Assembly: GCF_014201905.1 (NCBI RefSeq)
Contig: NZ_JACHFM010000001.1
Coordinates: forward strand, 1,440,994 to 1,504,993
DNA length: 64,000 bases
From: Amaricoccus macauensis
GTDB lineage: Bacteria > Pseudomonadota > Alphaproteobacteria > Rhodobacterales > Rhodobacteraceae
Reading direction: 5' to 3'
The notes below the pieces were generated by a model, which was given only the letters and a program-made list of their open reading frames with translations, was not told the origin of the DNA and did no database searches. The stretch's first letter is position 1, and each line of letters begins with the position of its first letter. Made by a program: the position numbers and the translations under genes. This document shows positions 33,763 through 42,881 of the stretch, in pieces.

Positions 33763-35906
33763 GCGAGCTCCGCGCTCGAGAGCGGCAGTCGACGCACCGG
33801 CTGGCCGGTGAGGCGTCGCCACGCATTGCCGACGGCCGGGCCGATCGGAGGCACTCCGGGCTCGCCGACGCCGGTCGGCGCCTCGCGCGACGGGATGACG
33901 GCCACCTCGACCTCGGGCATCTCGTGGATCCTGAGCGAGCGGTAATCGTGGAAGTTCGACTGAACGATCTTGCCGCCGTCGCCGAGGCTCACCTGATCGA
34001 AGAGGATGGCGCCGAGCCCGTAGCCGACACCGCCCTCCATCTGCGCCCGGATGACGTTGGGGTTGACCGGCTGGCCGCAATCGACGGCGACCCAGACCTT
34101 GTGGACCCGCGGCTTGCCGCCCTCGATCGAGACCTCTGCGATCTCGGCAACGTAGGTGTTGAAGCTCTTGTGCAAAGCGACGCCCCGCTGCCGCCCATCA
34201 GGGATCGGGCCACCCCAGTCGGCAAGCTCGGCCACGCGGGTGAGAACGCCGGCATGGCGTGGGTTCTTGTCACCGAGAAGCGCGAGGCGACCTTCCACCG
34301 GATCCTTGCCGCCGGCCTGCAAGAGCTCGTCGACGAAGCTTTCCACCGCGAAGCCGGTGTGGGTGTGACCGACCGAGCGCCACCAGAGCACCGGAATCGG
34401 CAGGTCGGTCGCGGTCGCGGTCACGCGCAGGTTCGGGATGCCGTAGGGCAGGTCCGCCGCGCCCTCGACGGTCGACTCGTCGAACTCGCCCTTCTTCATC
34501 AGCGACTGGCCGACGATGTGCTGGCGCCAGGCGACGATGTTGCCGTCCTTGTCGAGCGCACCCTTCAGATTGTGCAGGTAGGTCGGACGATAGAAGCCAC
34601 CGCGGATGTCGTCCTCGCGCGTCCACAAGTGCTTGACCGGACGGGCCATGCCGGAGGCCGCGAACACCGCCGCCGCTTCGCGGATGTAGGGCGAGCCGAA
34701 CTGCGCGCGACGGCCGAAGCTGCCACCCGCGAACTGGGTGTTGATGCGGACCTGCGACAGGTCGACGCCGCAGACCTCGGCAATCGCCGCCCGGTCCTGC
34801 CCGGGGAACTGCGCGCCGTTGAAGCAGTCGATGGAACCATCGGCGTTCTTCATGAGCACCGCGTCGAGCGGCTCCATCGGAGCGTGGGCGAGGTAGGGGA
34901 AGACGATCTCGCGCTCGATGACCGTCAGACCTGCGCCGGCGAACGCGGCGTCCACGTCGCCGGCCTTCTTCGCCTCATGTCCCGCCTCGGCGAAAAGCGC
35001 GCGGTAATCGGCCTCGATCTGCTGGCTGGAGCGGGTCTCGGCCTTCGAGAGATCCCAGTCGACGGCAAGCGCCGCACGGCCCTTGAGCGCGGCCCAGGTG
35101 TTCTCGGCATAGACCGCGACGCCCTGCGGCAAGGTCTTTACGTCGAGCACCCCCGGCACGGCGCGGGCCGCGGCATCGTCGACCGACTTCACCGTCGCGC
35201 CGAAGTGCGCCGGGTGCGCGACCATGGCGACGAGCATGTCCTCGGCCTGCACGTCGATGGTGAAGACCGCCCTGCCGGTCGACTTCGCCACCGTATCGAG
35301 CTTCGGCAGGTCGGTGCCGATGAGCACGAAGTCGGCCGGATCCTTCAGAACCGGGTTCTCCGGCGCCGGCATCGTCGCGGCCAGATCGGCAAGCTCGCCA
35401 AAGCCTGATTCCTTGCCGGACGCCGCATGGGCGATCCGGCCCTTGACCACGGTGATCTCGGAAGCGGGCACGCCCCACGTCTCGGCAGCGGCGGCGACCA
35501 GCATGGCGCGGGCAGTGGCGCCGGCCTTGCGCATCTGCTCGTAGGAGTTGGCGATGGCAGTGGAGCCGCCGGTGCCCTGGATGCCGAAAAGCAGGTTGGC
35601 GTAGATCTTGTCATCTGCCGGAGCTGCAGCGGCGCGAACCTGCGCCCAGTCGGCGTCCAGTTCCTCGGCGACGAGTGTGGCAAGCCCGGTGTAGGGGCCC
35701 TGCCCGAATTCGATGTGCTTGGAGAGCACCGTCACCGTGCCGTCCGTCGCCACCCGGACGAAGGCGTTGAACGCCGGCACGCCGGGCGCACCCGCAAGAT
35801 CGCCGCGTTCGAGCGCATCGGCGGCAAAGCCGCGCGGCGCGAGGGCGACGCCGATGACAAGGCCGAGGCCCGAGAGAAATGCCCGGCGACTGGTCTGCAT
35901 CGTCAT
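33759..35906 (-). CDS. Xanthine dehydrogenase-family molybdopterin-binding subunit (IorB-like)
   Basis: A 715-residue Tat-exported protein (MQTSRRAFLSGLGLVIGVALA). It has molybdopterin cytosine dinucleotide-binding regions of the aldehyde oxidase / isoquinoline 1-oxidoreductase class: GQGPYTGLATLVAEEL, GTGGSTAIANSY, AHAPMEPLDAV, GGSFGRRAQFG, and GVGEPGVPPIGPAVGNA with the catalytic Glu near the end. Substrate cannot be read; aldehydes or N-heterocycles are usual for this class. It sits between the Fe-S subunit (3-nt gap) and the cytochrome gene. Confidence 0.92.
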   Translation of the reverse strand: MTMQTSRRAFLSGLGLVIGVALAPRGFAADALERGDLAGAPGVPAFNAFVRVATDGTVTVLSKHIEFGQGPYTGLATLVAEELDADWAQVRAAAAPADDKIYANLLFGIQGTGGSTAIANSYEQMRKAGATARAMLVAAAAETWGVPASEITVVKGRIAHAASGKESGFGELADLAATMPAPENPVLKDPADFVLIGTDLPKLDTVAKSTGRAVFTIDVQAEDMLVAMVAHPAHFGATVKSVDDAAARAVPGVLDVKTLPQGVAVYAENTWAALKGRAALAVDWDLSKAETRSSQQIEADYRALFAEAGHEAKKAGDVDAAFAGAGLTVIEREIVFPYLAHAPMEPLDAVLMKNADGSIDCFNGAQFPGQDRAAIAEVCGVDLSQVRINTQFAGGSFGRRAQFGSPYIREAAAVFAASGMARPVKHLWTREDDIRGGFYRPTYLHNLKGALDKDGNIVAWRQHIVGQSLMKKGEFDESTVEGAADLPYGIPNLRVTATATDLPIPVLWWRSVGHTHTGFAVESFVDELLQAGGKDPVEGRLALLGDKNPRHAGVLTRVAELADWGGPIPDGRQRGVALHKSFNTYVAEIAEVSIEGGKPRVHKVWVAVDCGQPVNPNVIRAQMEGGVGYGLGAILFDQVSLGDGGKIVQSNFHDYRSLRIHEMPEVEVAVIPSREAPTGVGEPGVPPIGPAVGNAWRRLTGQPVRRLPLSSAELA

Positions 35907-35909
35907 GGC

Positions 35910-36368
35910 TCAGCCCTCCAGCGTCGCGGCGGCGTCATGGATCGCCCGGCGGATGCGGACGTAGGTGGCACAGCGGCAGATGTTGCCGGCCATGGCATTG
36001 TCGATGTCGGCGTCCGAGGGCTTCGGCACGAGCTGAAGCAGCGCCACGGCGGACATGATCTGGCCGGATTGGCAATAGCCGCACTGCGGCACGTCGAGCC
36101 CGATCCACGCCGCCTGGACCGCGGCGGCCTCGGCCCCGCTGACACCCTCGATCGTTACGACGTCCGAGCCTTCGACCGTCGAGACCGGCGTGACGCAGGA
36201 CCGCCGCGGCATGCCGTCGAGGTGGACCGTGCAGGCCCCGCACTGGGCGATGCCGCAGCCATACTTGGTGCCTGTGAGGCCCGCCTCGTCGCGGATCACC
36301 CAGAGCAGCGGCGTGTCCGGGTCGCCGTCGAAGGCTATGTCCTTGCCGTTCAGGGTGAAGGTGACCAT
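35910..36368 (-). CDS. (2Fe-2S)-binding subunit of the molybdenum oxidoreductase (IorA-like)
   Basis: A 152-residue protein with two [2Fe-2S] centres: a plant-ferredoxin type ([16 protein letters not shown]) and an alpha-helical type ([32 protein letters not shown]). ATG 36368 follows GAGGAG; a TTG 6 nt earlier is possible. It has no signal peptide and would be exported with the Tat-signal-bearing partner. First gene of the three-gene operon; the 129-bp region upstream should hold the promoter. Confidence 0.92.
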   Translation of the reverse strand: MVTFTLNGKDIAFDGDPDTPLLWVIRDEAGLTGTKYGCGIAQCGACTVHLDGMPRRSCVTPVSTVEGSDVVTIEGVSGAEAAAVQAAWIGLDVPQCGYCQSGQIMSAVALLQLVPKPSDADIDNAMAGNICRCATYVRIRRAIHDAAATLEG

Positions 36369-36497
36369 GGGCAAGGCTCCTCAGGCTGGGGGCGTCTCAA
36401 TTGGCGCCCGTTGGCTATACGACTATCGTAGCGCATCATGGCACGCTGACAATCTTCGGGTGGCCGGAAACCCGGCTCGATATCTCGGCTCATCGGC

Positions 36498-37277
36498 TCA
36501 GCCGGCCGGATACCATTCTGCCCGGATGACCTTCGTCGCGGCCCCGGAGTCGGCGACGGCAGCCTCGAAGACCGCGGGGTCACTGCCCTTGTAGTGATAG
36601 GGATAGACCAGCGTCGGCTGGAACGCCGCGACGCCTGCGGCCGCCTGCTGCACGGTCATGGTGTAGGGCAGGTTCATCGGCACGAAGGCGACGTCGATGT
36701 CCTTCAGGCCGCGCATCTCGGGCGTATCCTCGGTATCGCCGGCAATGTAGACCCGGAGCCCGCCGAGCGTGAGAACATAGCCGTTGTCTCCACGCTCGCG
36801 CGGGTGAAACTTCAGCCGGTCCTCGGTGATGTTGTAGGCCGGGACTGCCGCGATCGGGATGTCGTTCGCGGTGGTTTCCTCGCCTGGCGCGATGGCCGTC
36901 GCCCGGGATTGCAGGTCGGGCGGCAGCTTGGCGTGGACCGAGGCGCTGGTCAGAAGTGCCGCGTCTCCGGCAATGGCCTGAAGGGTCGGCACGTCCAGAT
37001 GGTCGGGATGCTCGTGGGTGACGAGGATCAGGCCCGGGGGCGGCAGGCCGTCGTACTTCGCCGCACCGCCCACCGGGTCGACGTAGATGACGAGGCCATC
37101 GGGAGCCGCCATGACGAACGAGGCGTGTTCGACCGGGTGGATGACGATTTCGCCCCCTTCCGCGGGGTAGCTGTCGCCGGTGAGGGTGGCCTGCGCGGCG
37201 CCCCGGCGCGGGCCGACGGCAGCGCCGCCGAGTGTGGCTGCGCCGAGGATGAGCGTCTGTCTGCGGGACAATCCCAT
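36498..37277 (-). CDS. Tat-exported MBL-fold metal-dependent hydrolase (UlaG-like)
   Basis: The 259-residue protein has a Tat signal (LSRRQTLILGAATLGGAAVG) and a metallo-beta-lactamase fold with LVTHEHPDHLDV (HxHxDH), the Asp of VYIAGDTEDTPEM and YPYHYKG. The family includes UlaG-like lactonases and many uncharacterised hydrolases. It is downstream of and parallel to the LacI regulator gene (51 bp gap), so it may be in its regulon. Confidence 0.87.
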   Translation of the reverse strand: MGLSRRQTLILGAATLGGAAVGPRRGAAQATLTGDSYPAEGGEIVIHPVEHASFVMAAPDGLVIYVDPVGGAAKYDGLPPPGLILVTHEHPDHLDVPTLQAIAGDAALLTSASVHAKLPPDLQSRATAIAPGEETTANDIPIAAVPAYNITEDRLKFHPRERGDNGYVLTLGGLRVYIAGDTEDTPEMRGLKDIDVAFVPMNLPYTMTVQQAAAGVAAFQPTLVYPYHYKGSDPAVFEAAVADSGAATKVIRAEWYPAG

Positions 37278-37328
37278 GGGCGGTCCTTCTCCTGCTGCTC
37301 CGGGAGAGGTAGGCCGGGCTGCGATTTT

Positions 37329-38438
37329 TCAAGCGCCGGCCGGAGGCAGCGCCGAGGTCGCGGACACGCTCTTGCGCGCCGGCGGTGGTGCGGTGGAGCC
37401 GCGGATGACCAGATCGGTCGCGAGCGTCTCGCGCCGGAACCCGCCCGTCGTGTCGAGAATGATCTCCACGGCGCGCCGGCCGATTTCGGCAATGGGCTGG
37501 CGGACGGTCGTGAGCGGCGGCTGGGTAAGTGCCCCCTCCGGGACCCCGTCGAAGCCGACGATGGAGATGTCGCGCGGCACGGCGATGCCGCGCGCGGCGA
37601 GCCAGTCGAGGGCGATCATCGCGATCCGGTCCGACTGGGCGAGGATCGCCGTCGGCGGCTCGGGCCTCGCGAAGAGCGCCGCAAGCGCATCAGTGATGCT
37701 GGCCGGATCGGCCGTCGTCTCGTGGATCGGGACAGCGCCGCCGAGACCGGCGTCGGCGAGCGCGTCGAGGTAGCCGATCACCCGGTCGCGGGATGGCGCA
37801 TAGGCCGCGGTGCGGACCCGCTCGGGGTTGGCGGGGCCACTCCGCCCGTCCTCGGAGAACTCCATGGCGAGCACCGCGAAGTGCCTGTGTCCGAGCACTG
37901 CGAGGTGGCGGGCGGCAAGGCGCGCGCCGGCGACGTCATCGACCCCAACCGCCGGGACGGTGTCGTCGGTATCTCCGAGGTCGAGCGCCACGAACGGCAG
38001 ATTTCGCGCCCGGGACGAGGCGATGAGGCGGTCGGCACCCTCGAGGCAGAACAGGATCAGTCCGTCCACCAGCGCGCTGCGGATGTTCCAGAGCGCTTCG
38101 TCCTCGGTGGCGGAGATCAGCGAGACGCCGACGCCGTTCGCGTCACAGATCTCGGCGATGCCCTTCATCATGGCACGGGCGTAGGGGTCTTCGAAGAAGT
38201 GGCTGAGCGGCTCGCCGGTTGCGACGCCGATGGCGTTGACCCGTCCGGCGCTGAGGAGGCGCCCCTTGGGATCGGGGCCGGCGTATCCGATCGCGCGGGC
38301 CGCGGCGAGCACGCGCTCGCGCAGTTCCTCCCGGACCAGTTCGGGACGGTTGAAGACGTTCGACGCCGTCGCCTTCGACACGCCGGCCGCCGCTGCCACG
38401 TCGGTCAGGCGCGCCTTCCGCCCGGTGATTCGCGTCAT
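37329..38438 (-). CDS. LacI-family transcriptional regulator
   Basis: A 369-residue regulator: N-terminal helix-turn-helix (ARLTDVAAAAGVSKATASNVFNRPELV), hinge, and periplasmic-binding-protein-like sugar domain ending AEIGRRAVEIILDTT. ATG 38438 has an excellent GAAGGAGGG site. Four copies of the palindrome TTGAACCGGTTCAA, or close variants, lie 46-151 bp upstream. They are the natural candidate operators for this protein, which would control itself and the divergent DUF1127 gene. Confidence 0.94.
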   Translation of the reverse strand: MTRITGRKARLTDVAAAAGVSKATASNVFNRPELVREELRERVLAAARAIGYAGPDPKGRLLSAGRVNAIGVATGEPLSHFFEDPYARAMMKGIAEICDANGVGVSLISATEDEALWNIRSALVDGLILFCLEGADRLIASSRARNLPFVALDLGDTDDTVPAVGVDDVAGARLAARHLAVLGHRHFAVLAMEFSEDGRSGPANPERVRTAAYAPSRDRVIGYLDALADAGLGGAVPIHETTADPASITDALAALFARPEPPTAILAQSDRIAMIALDWLAARGIAVPRDISIVGFDGVPEGALTQPPLTTVRQPIAEIGRRAVEIILDTTGGFRRETLATDLVIRGSTAPPPARKSVSATSALPPAGA

Positions 38439-38483
38439 GCGCCCTCCTTCGTGCCGCACCAAGTGTCTGAGATGGTATGCGAT

Positions 38484-38589
38484 TTGAACCGGTTCAAGAA
38501 AGGACTTGCCGACGCGATTGGCTGCCCTATGTTTTGAACCGGTTCAATTGCGGTCAGAACCGGTTCAATCTCAGAGCAAGCCGGTTCAA
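38484..38589. promoter_or_regulatory. Array of four LacI-type operators
   Basis: Perfect palindromes TTGAACCGGTTCAA lie at 38484-38497 and 38534-38547. Degenerate copies end GAACCGGTTCAA at 38557-38568 and AAGCCGGTTCAA at 38578-38589. The last three are spaced 21 bp apart, two helical turns. The centre ACCGGT with a CpG dyad is typical of LacI/GalR sites. The array fills the divergent region between the LacI gene and the DUF1127 gene, and the last copy ends 19 bp before the DUF1127 start. Confidence 0.85.
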
Positions 38590-38608
38590 TCAGAGATGGA
38601 TAGACATC

Positions 38609-38857
38609 ATGACAACGGTCGTCTTGCGGCACGATCTGCCGCGCGCTCAATCGTTCCTGCCGGCGATGCAGCCGGTCTGGTCAGCCTTGCTGGCCTGGCG
38701 CCAACGCAAAACGGACGCCGAAGCGCTGGCCCGCGCCGGCCGACTGGGTCCGAGGCTGCTCGAAGACATGGGGATCGAGGACGCGACAGCGCGCGCCCTC
38801 GTTGGCGACTGGGACCAGCTCCGGCCAAATGGCTGGCTGGTCCGGCCGCTCAAGTGA
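38609..38857 (+). CDS. DUF1127-like small protein
   Basis: An 82-residue protein whose second half resembles DUF1127: LLAWRQRKTDAEALARAGRLGPRLLEDMGIEDATARALV, an Arg-rich helix followed by the LLxDMGI motif. Small DUF1127 proteins in alphaproteobacteria affect RNA turnover, phosphate or C1 metabolism. Its promoter lies in the LacI operator array, so it is probably repressed by that regulator. Longer in-frame forms upstream run through the operators and are not credible. It ends 4 bp before the stop of the isomerase gene on the other strand. Confidence 0.7.
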   Translation: MTTVVLRHDLPRAQSFLPAMQPVWSALLAWRQRKTDAEALARAGRLGPRLLEDMGIEDATARALVGDWDQLRPNGWLVRPLK

Positions 38858-38861
38858 GCGA

Positions 38862-39770
38862 TCAGATCGGCAGGCGACTGCGCTCGGCCTGACGCTCGAC
38901 TTCCTGCGCGGCCTTGAGCTGCGCCTTGGTGTACATGAGCGCGTGGGTCGCGAGATCGAACCCGTCCTCCCAGAGGTTGCGCCAGATGCCGAGGATCCCC
39001 TCGAGCGGCTGGCCGACCACACGGGAGGAAAACGACTCGAAGGTGATCGGGCCGGTGTACTTCGCCCGGACGATGGCACGGAACGCTGCCTGCAGGTCGA
39101 TGCTGCCAGACCCGAGATAGCCGCGATGGCTGTCACCGGTGTGGAAGTAGCCGATGTAGGGCGCGCTATCGACAATGGCCGACGCCATGTCGGATTCCTC
39201 GATGTTCATGTGATAGACGTCGAGGTGGACCTTCACGTTCGGCGCGCCCACCAGCTTGCACATCTCCACGCCCTGCGCAGCGGTGTTGCAGATGTTGGTC
39301 TCGTAGCGGTTCACCACCTCGAGGCAGAGGTTGATGTCGCTCTTCGCGGCTTCCTCGGCCACCTCGCGGAGGATGTCGGCGGAACGGCGGATGCCGTGGG
39401 CCGTCGGCTGCTCGTAGTACTTGCCGAATCCCGAGTAGAGGATGCCGCCGATCGAATTGCCGCCACAGTCGCGGCAGACCCGAACCGCATCGAGCAGGAG
39501 CGCCTTGCCGCGCTTCTCCTTCTCCGGGTCTCCCGAGGAGATGTCGGATTCGAAATCGAGACCCATGGAAAACGCGATGCCAATGCCCGCCTCCTCCAGC
39601 AGCTTCGCCGTCACCGAGGGGTCGATCGAAGACGGATCGAGCGAAGGCGCCTCGATGAAGTCGAAACCGGCCTTTGCGGTCTGATTGATGGCGCTCGTCG
39701 CCTGATCCCTGCTCCAGCCGTGTTCCCAGACAAAGGAGTGGACGCCGAGTTTGTTCCTGATGTCGCTCAT
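38862..39770 (-). CDS. Sugar phosphate isomerase/epimerase (TIM barrel)
   Basis: A 302-residue AP-endonuclease-2-like TIM barrel: KLGVHSFVWEHGW, SIGGILYSGFGKYYE, LCLEVVNRYETNICNT (metal Glu), VKVHLDVYHMNIEE (metal Asp/His), YFHTGDSHRGYLGSG and ITFESFSS. This pattern resembles D-tagatose/D-psicose 3-epimerases and related ketose epimerases. ATG 39770 has AAGGA. It is last in the sugar operon, 14 nt after the aldolase, and would convert the imported sugar into the ketose used by the kinase, or epimerise it. Confidence 0.88.
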   Translation of the reverse strand: MSDIRNKLGVHSFVWEHGWSRDQATSAINQTAKAGFDFIEAPSLDPSSIDPSVTAKLLEEAGIGIAFSMGLDFESDISSGDPEKEKRGKALLLDAVRVCRDCGGNSIGGILYSGFGKYYEQPTAHGIRRSADILREVAEEAAKSDINLCLEVVNRYETNICNTAAQGVEMCKLVGAPNVKVHLDVYHMNIEESDMASAIVDSAPYIGYFHTGDSHRGYLGSGSIDLQAAFRAIVRAKYTGPITFESFSSRVVGQPLEGILGIWRNLWEDGFDLATHALMYTKAQLKAAQEVERQAERSRLPI

Positions 39771-39784
39771 TGGGGAAGTCCTTC

Positions 39785-40477
39785 TCAGGCCCGCTTGCGG
39801 GCGGTGTCGTTGACGCCATCGAGATCGGGCGCGCGGCCGTAGCTCATGTTCTTCATCTGCCGGATGACGCGCTCCATCTCGTCGTCCGGCAGGACCGGCG
39901 GCTCGCCCAGCACCAGGGCCTGAACGTAGAGGCGCGACAGGGTTTCGACCTCGATGGCATTGTAGAGTGCCTGTGCGAGAGTCTTGCCGAGCGCGATCTG
40001 GCCGTGCTGGCCGAGCAGGCACGCGGTGCGGCCCTCGAGCGCTTCGAGGGCGGCGTCCGACAGCTCCTGCGTGCCGTAGGTGGCATAGCGCGCGCAACGG
40101 ATCGTCGTGCCGCCGAAGATCCCGGTCATGTAGTGGAAGCTCGGGATGGTCTTGTGGTGGACGGCGAGCGAGGTGGCATAGACCGAATGGCAATGGAAGA
40201 CGCTGTTGATGTCCTCGCGCGCCGCGAGAATGTCGCGGTGGAAGCGCCATTCCGACGAGGGGCGGCGGGCGCCCTCGTAGGTCCCGTCGAAGTACATCTG
40301 CACGATGTCTTCTGGCTGCATCATGTCGTAGGGCAGGGACGACGGGGTGACGAGAAAGCCCGCCTCATTGCGCACCGATATGTTGCCCGCGGTCCCTTGG
40401 TTGAGGCCACTCGCGTTCATCTTGCGGCAGGTCTCGACGATCTCGCGGCGAAGGGCAACATCGGGGGTGTCGGTCAC
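39785..40477 (-). CDS. Class II aldolase (fuculose-phosphate aldolase family)
   Basis: A 230-residue class II aldolase/adducin protein: NQGTAGNISVR (phosphate site), TPSSLPYDMM, FHCHSVYATSLAV (zinc His pair), LLGQHGQIALGKTLAQAL (third His). Members split ketose 1-phosphates such as L-fuculose- or D-ribulose-1-phosphate into dihydroxyacetone phosphate and an aldehyde. Its start overlaps the kinase stop by 4 nt, which fits a kinase-then-aldolase pathway. Confidence 0.92.
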   Translation of the reverse strand: MTDTPDVALRREIVETCRKMNASGLNQGTAGNISVRNEAGFLVTPSSLPYDMMQPEDIVQMYFDGTYEGARRPSSEWRFHRDILAAREDINSVFHCHSVYATSLAVHHKTIPSFHYMTGIFGGTTIRCARYATYGTQELSDAALEALEGRTACLLGQHGQIALGKTLAQALYNAIEVETLSRLYVQALVLGEPPVLPDDEMERVIRQMKNMSYGRAPDLDGVNDTARKRA

Positions 40478-41859
40478 GGCAGTGTCTCCATGGTCAGGGT
40501 CTCGCGCCAGAGGGCGCGATAGGCGGTGAGATCGGGAAGGTCCGACGTATCGGGCCGGGTGAGCGAAAGGCTGACTGGGGAGGTTCGGGTCGCGTGATGC
40601 GCGAGCAGCGCCGCGCCCGCCGAGATGCCGAAACTGTCGGCATTGATGTGCACCTCCGCCTGAGGGTGCAGCTTCTGGACGAGGGCGCCGTAGAGCGGGT
40701 CACGGACAAAGTTGCCGTCCAGCACCACCGTCTTCGTCGGCGGCAGCGCATCGAGGATCTCGGCGGAGAGAAGCGCCGTGTAGAGCACCGCAAGTGAGAA
40801 TCGCGCGGCGACGTCATCGGCCATCGGCCCGGTGAGCCGGCCCCTCCTGGCGCGTCCGGGCAGGAGCCCATCGTCGGCACCAAAGAAGGGCAGCGCCATG
40901 GTGCCGCTCGCGACAAGGCGGGTGATCATGTCGCGAGACGCCGGACCCGGTTCGTCACCCGCAACGGCGGCGAACTCGCGGCCACCCATGGTGAGCATCC
41001 CCGGGACCGGATGACCGTAAACGTCGGAATTGCAGCTCCACCCCTCGCGCTCGACCGTGAAGTCGGCGCCGGTGCGGTCGGTCAACGCGACGATCCACGT
41101 ACCGGTGGAAAGCACGATGAAGTCCGACAGCCCGGCCGCCTGATAGCGGTAGAAATTCGCCGAGGAGTCGTGGATGCCGCAGATGACCCGGGTCGCGGGA
41201 TCAAGGCCGGTGCGGGCAGCGATCTCGGGGCGAACCGGTCCGATGGCCTCCCACGCCGGGGTCATGGGGGGCAGCAGGCGCTCCCAATGATGGCGTGCGA
41301 CGATCGCGGAAGGCCGACGATCGGGCGTGCACCAGAGGTGCGACTGAGCACCAAAGCTCGTCACTTCCGAGGCAAGTACCCCGGAGAGGCGCCACGCCCA
41401 GTATTGCGGGGTATGCAGGTAGGCGCGGGCCGCGGCGAATGCCTCGGGCCACGCCTGTTCGAAATAGAGAAGCTGGCGCGCCGAGTGGGCGGAGCCGATC
41501 ATGAACTGGCTGCCGCCGCGCTCGTGGAAGTCGTCGGCCTCCGCCCGATATGCAGCGGCGAACTCGGGAGGGAGCGTACCCTCATAGTCAATCATCGGCA
41601 TCGCCGCCGCATCGTCGCCCACAAGCACGCCACTGCCGCCGTGTGTGCAGGGGACGATCGCCTCGATCGCATGGCGCGTGCCAAGCTCGGCGAGCGTCGC
41701 GAGAACCCACGCCTCGAGGGCGCCAAGGTCGTGATGCCGATAGGGCGGCCCCGGCAGGACAAGGTTCGCCGTGGAGACCTGTTCCAGAACTCCGCCGTCA
41801 GGTGTGACGACGGAGAGCTTGGCGTTGGTCTTGCCGAGATCCAGGACCGCTATCGTCAC
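40474..41859 (-). CDS. FGGY-family carbohydrate kinase
   Basis: A 461-residue sugar kinase: N-terminal IAVLDLGKTNAKLSVV (phosphate-1 loop), central GIHDSSANFYRYQ (catalytic Asp), then VLSTGTWIVAL and VVLDGNFVRDPLYGAL (adenosine region). The DLGKTNAK start and GTWIVAL are like rhamnulokinase/fuculokinase-type ketose kinases. It starts with GTG 41859 overlapping the permease stop (GTGA). Substrate unknown; context suggests a ketose phosphorylated at C1. Confidence 0.9.
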   Translation of the reverse strand: MTIAVLDLGKTNAKLSVVTPDGGVLEQVSTANLVLPGPPYRHHDLGALEAWVLATLAELGTRHAIEAIVPCTHGGSGVLVGDDAAAMPMIDYEGTLPPEFAAAYRAEADDFHERGGSQFMIGSAHSARQLLYFEQAWPEAFAAARAYLHTPQYWAWRLSGVLASEVTSFGAQSHLWCTPDRRPSAIVARHHWERLLPPMTPAWEAIGPVRPEIAARTGLDPATRVICGIHDSSANFYRYQAAGLSDFIVLSTGTWIVALTDRTGADFTVEREGWSCNSDVYGHPVPGMLTMGGREFAAVAGDEPGPASRDMITRLVASGTMALPFFGADDGLLPGRARRGRLTGPMADDVAARFSLAVLYTALLSAEILDALPPTKTVVLDGNFVRDPLYGALVQKLHPQAEVHINADSFGISAGAALLAHHATRTSPVSLSLTRPDTSDLPDLTAYRALWRETLTMETLP

Positions 41860-42881
41860 TTGCGTCTCCAGCGGGGCGCAAGGACCGCCCAGAGAGTCTG
41901 CGCCACCACGACCGCGATGAGCGTCCCACCCCAGATCGCCACCGTGAGGTAGGTCGATAGCCCGAACTGGTTCAGGCCCGACGAGATCACCTGAAGGATG
42001 GCGAGCGCGATCATGAGGCCCGAGACGGTGCCGAACCCGCCGAACGGATCGACGCCACCGAGCACCGCCGCGAGGATGGTGACCAGCAGATAGGACTGGG
42101 CATAGTCGGCGCTCGCAGAGTTGAATGTGCCAAGGATCACCAGAGCCGCGAGGAAACACGTGACGCTCGACAGCGTGTAGACCCCCACGAGTACCCGGCG
42201 GGTGTCGATAGCGGAATAGCGTGTCGCCTCGATGTTCGAGCCGATCATCGCACAGGCGATGCCAAAGGGCGTGTGCTTGAGCACGATCCCAAGCGCAATG
42301 GCTGCGCCAACGAGCAGCAGGAAGATGAGCGGTACCCCCAGGACCGAGGCGTTGAGCGTGGCTGACAGTGGTTCCGGCACGCCCGAGAGGGCCATTCCGC
42401 GGGTGAGATAGATCGAGATCCCGTCGATCAGCGACTTGGTGCCGAGGGTGACGAGGATCGGGTGCACCCCGGTATAGGCGACGAGCGCGCCGGTCACGAC
42501 GCCGATGGCAATGCAGAGCAGCAGCCCTGCCACCAGCGCGATCGCAATGACGCCGATCACCGCCGCGCTGGAGGCATCGGGGGCGATGAACGTGCGCATG
42601 ATCCAGACCATGAGCAACGCGCACTGGTTCATCGTCGCGATAATCGCGAGGTTCAGACCACCGGTCAGCAGCGGCACCACCATGGCGAGCGAGAGCAGTC
42701 CGAGCAGTGGCAACTGATACATGAACGAGTTGAGCGTGCCCTGGCTCAGGAAGCCGGGGACGAGCACCGCAAACAGCAGAAGGAGCGCGGCGAGAAGCGC
42801 GAGCAGCCCGAGATGTCCCCCGGGCAGTCCGCGGAAGAAGCGCAGGAGCCCCGCGCCCTCGCGATCGGACAGGTCAGCCAT
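41856..42881 (-). CDS. Sugar ABC transporter permease (RbsC family) 2
   Basis: A 341-residue inner-membrane permease with about nine to ten helices and the RbsC-family motif VTILAAVLGGVDPFGGFGTVSG; PILVTLGTKSLIDGISIYLTRG is the usual loop. It overlaps the upstream permease by 8 nt and the kinase by 4 nt. With the second permease it forms the membrane channel. Confidence 0.92.
   Translation of the reverse strand: MADLSDREGAGLLRFFRGLPGGHLGLLALLAALLLLFAVLVPGFLSQGTLNSFMYQLPLLGLLSLAMVVPLLTGGLNLAIIATMNQCALLMVWIMRTFIAPDASSAAVIGVIAIALVAGLLLCIAIGVVTGALVAYTGVHPILVTLGTKSLIDGISIYLTRGMALSGVPEPLSATLNASVLGVPLIFLLLVGAAIALGIVLKHTPFGIACAMIGSNIEATRYSAIDTRRVLVGVYTLSSVTCFLAALVILGTFNSASADYAQSYLLVTILAAVLGGVDPFGGFGTVSGLMIALAILQVISSGLNQFGLSTYLTVAIWGGTLIAVVVAQTLWAVLAPRWRRK

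Noticed and set aside
30866-33811. Plus-strand open frame of 981 codons
   Set aside because: It is antisense to rnr and the cytochrome gene, an effect of GC-rich third positions.
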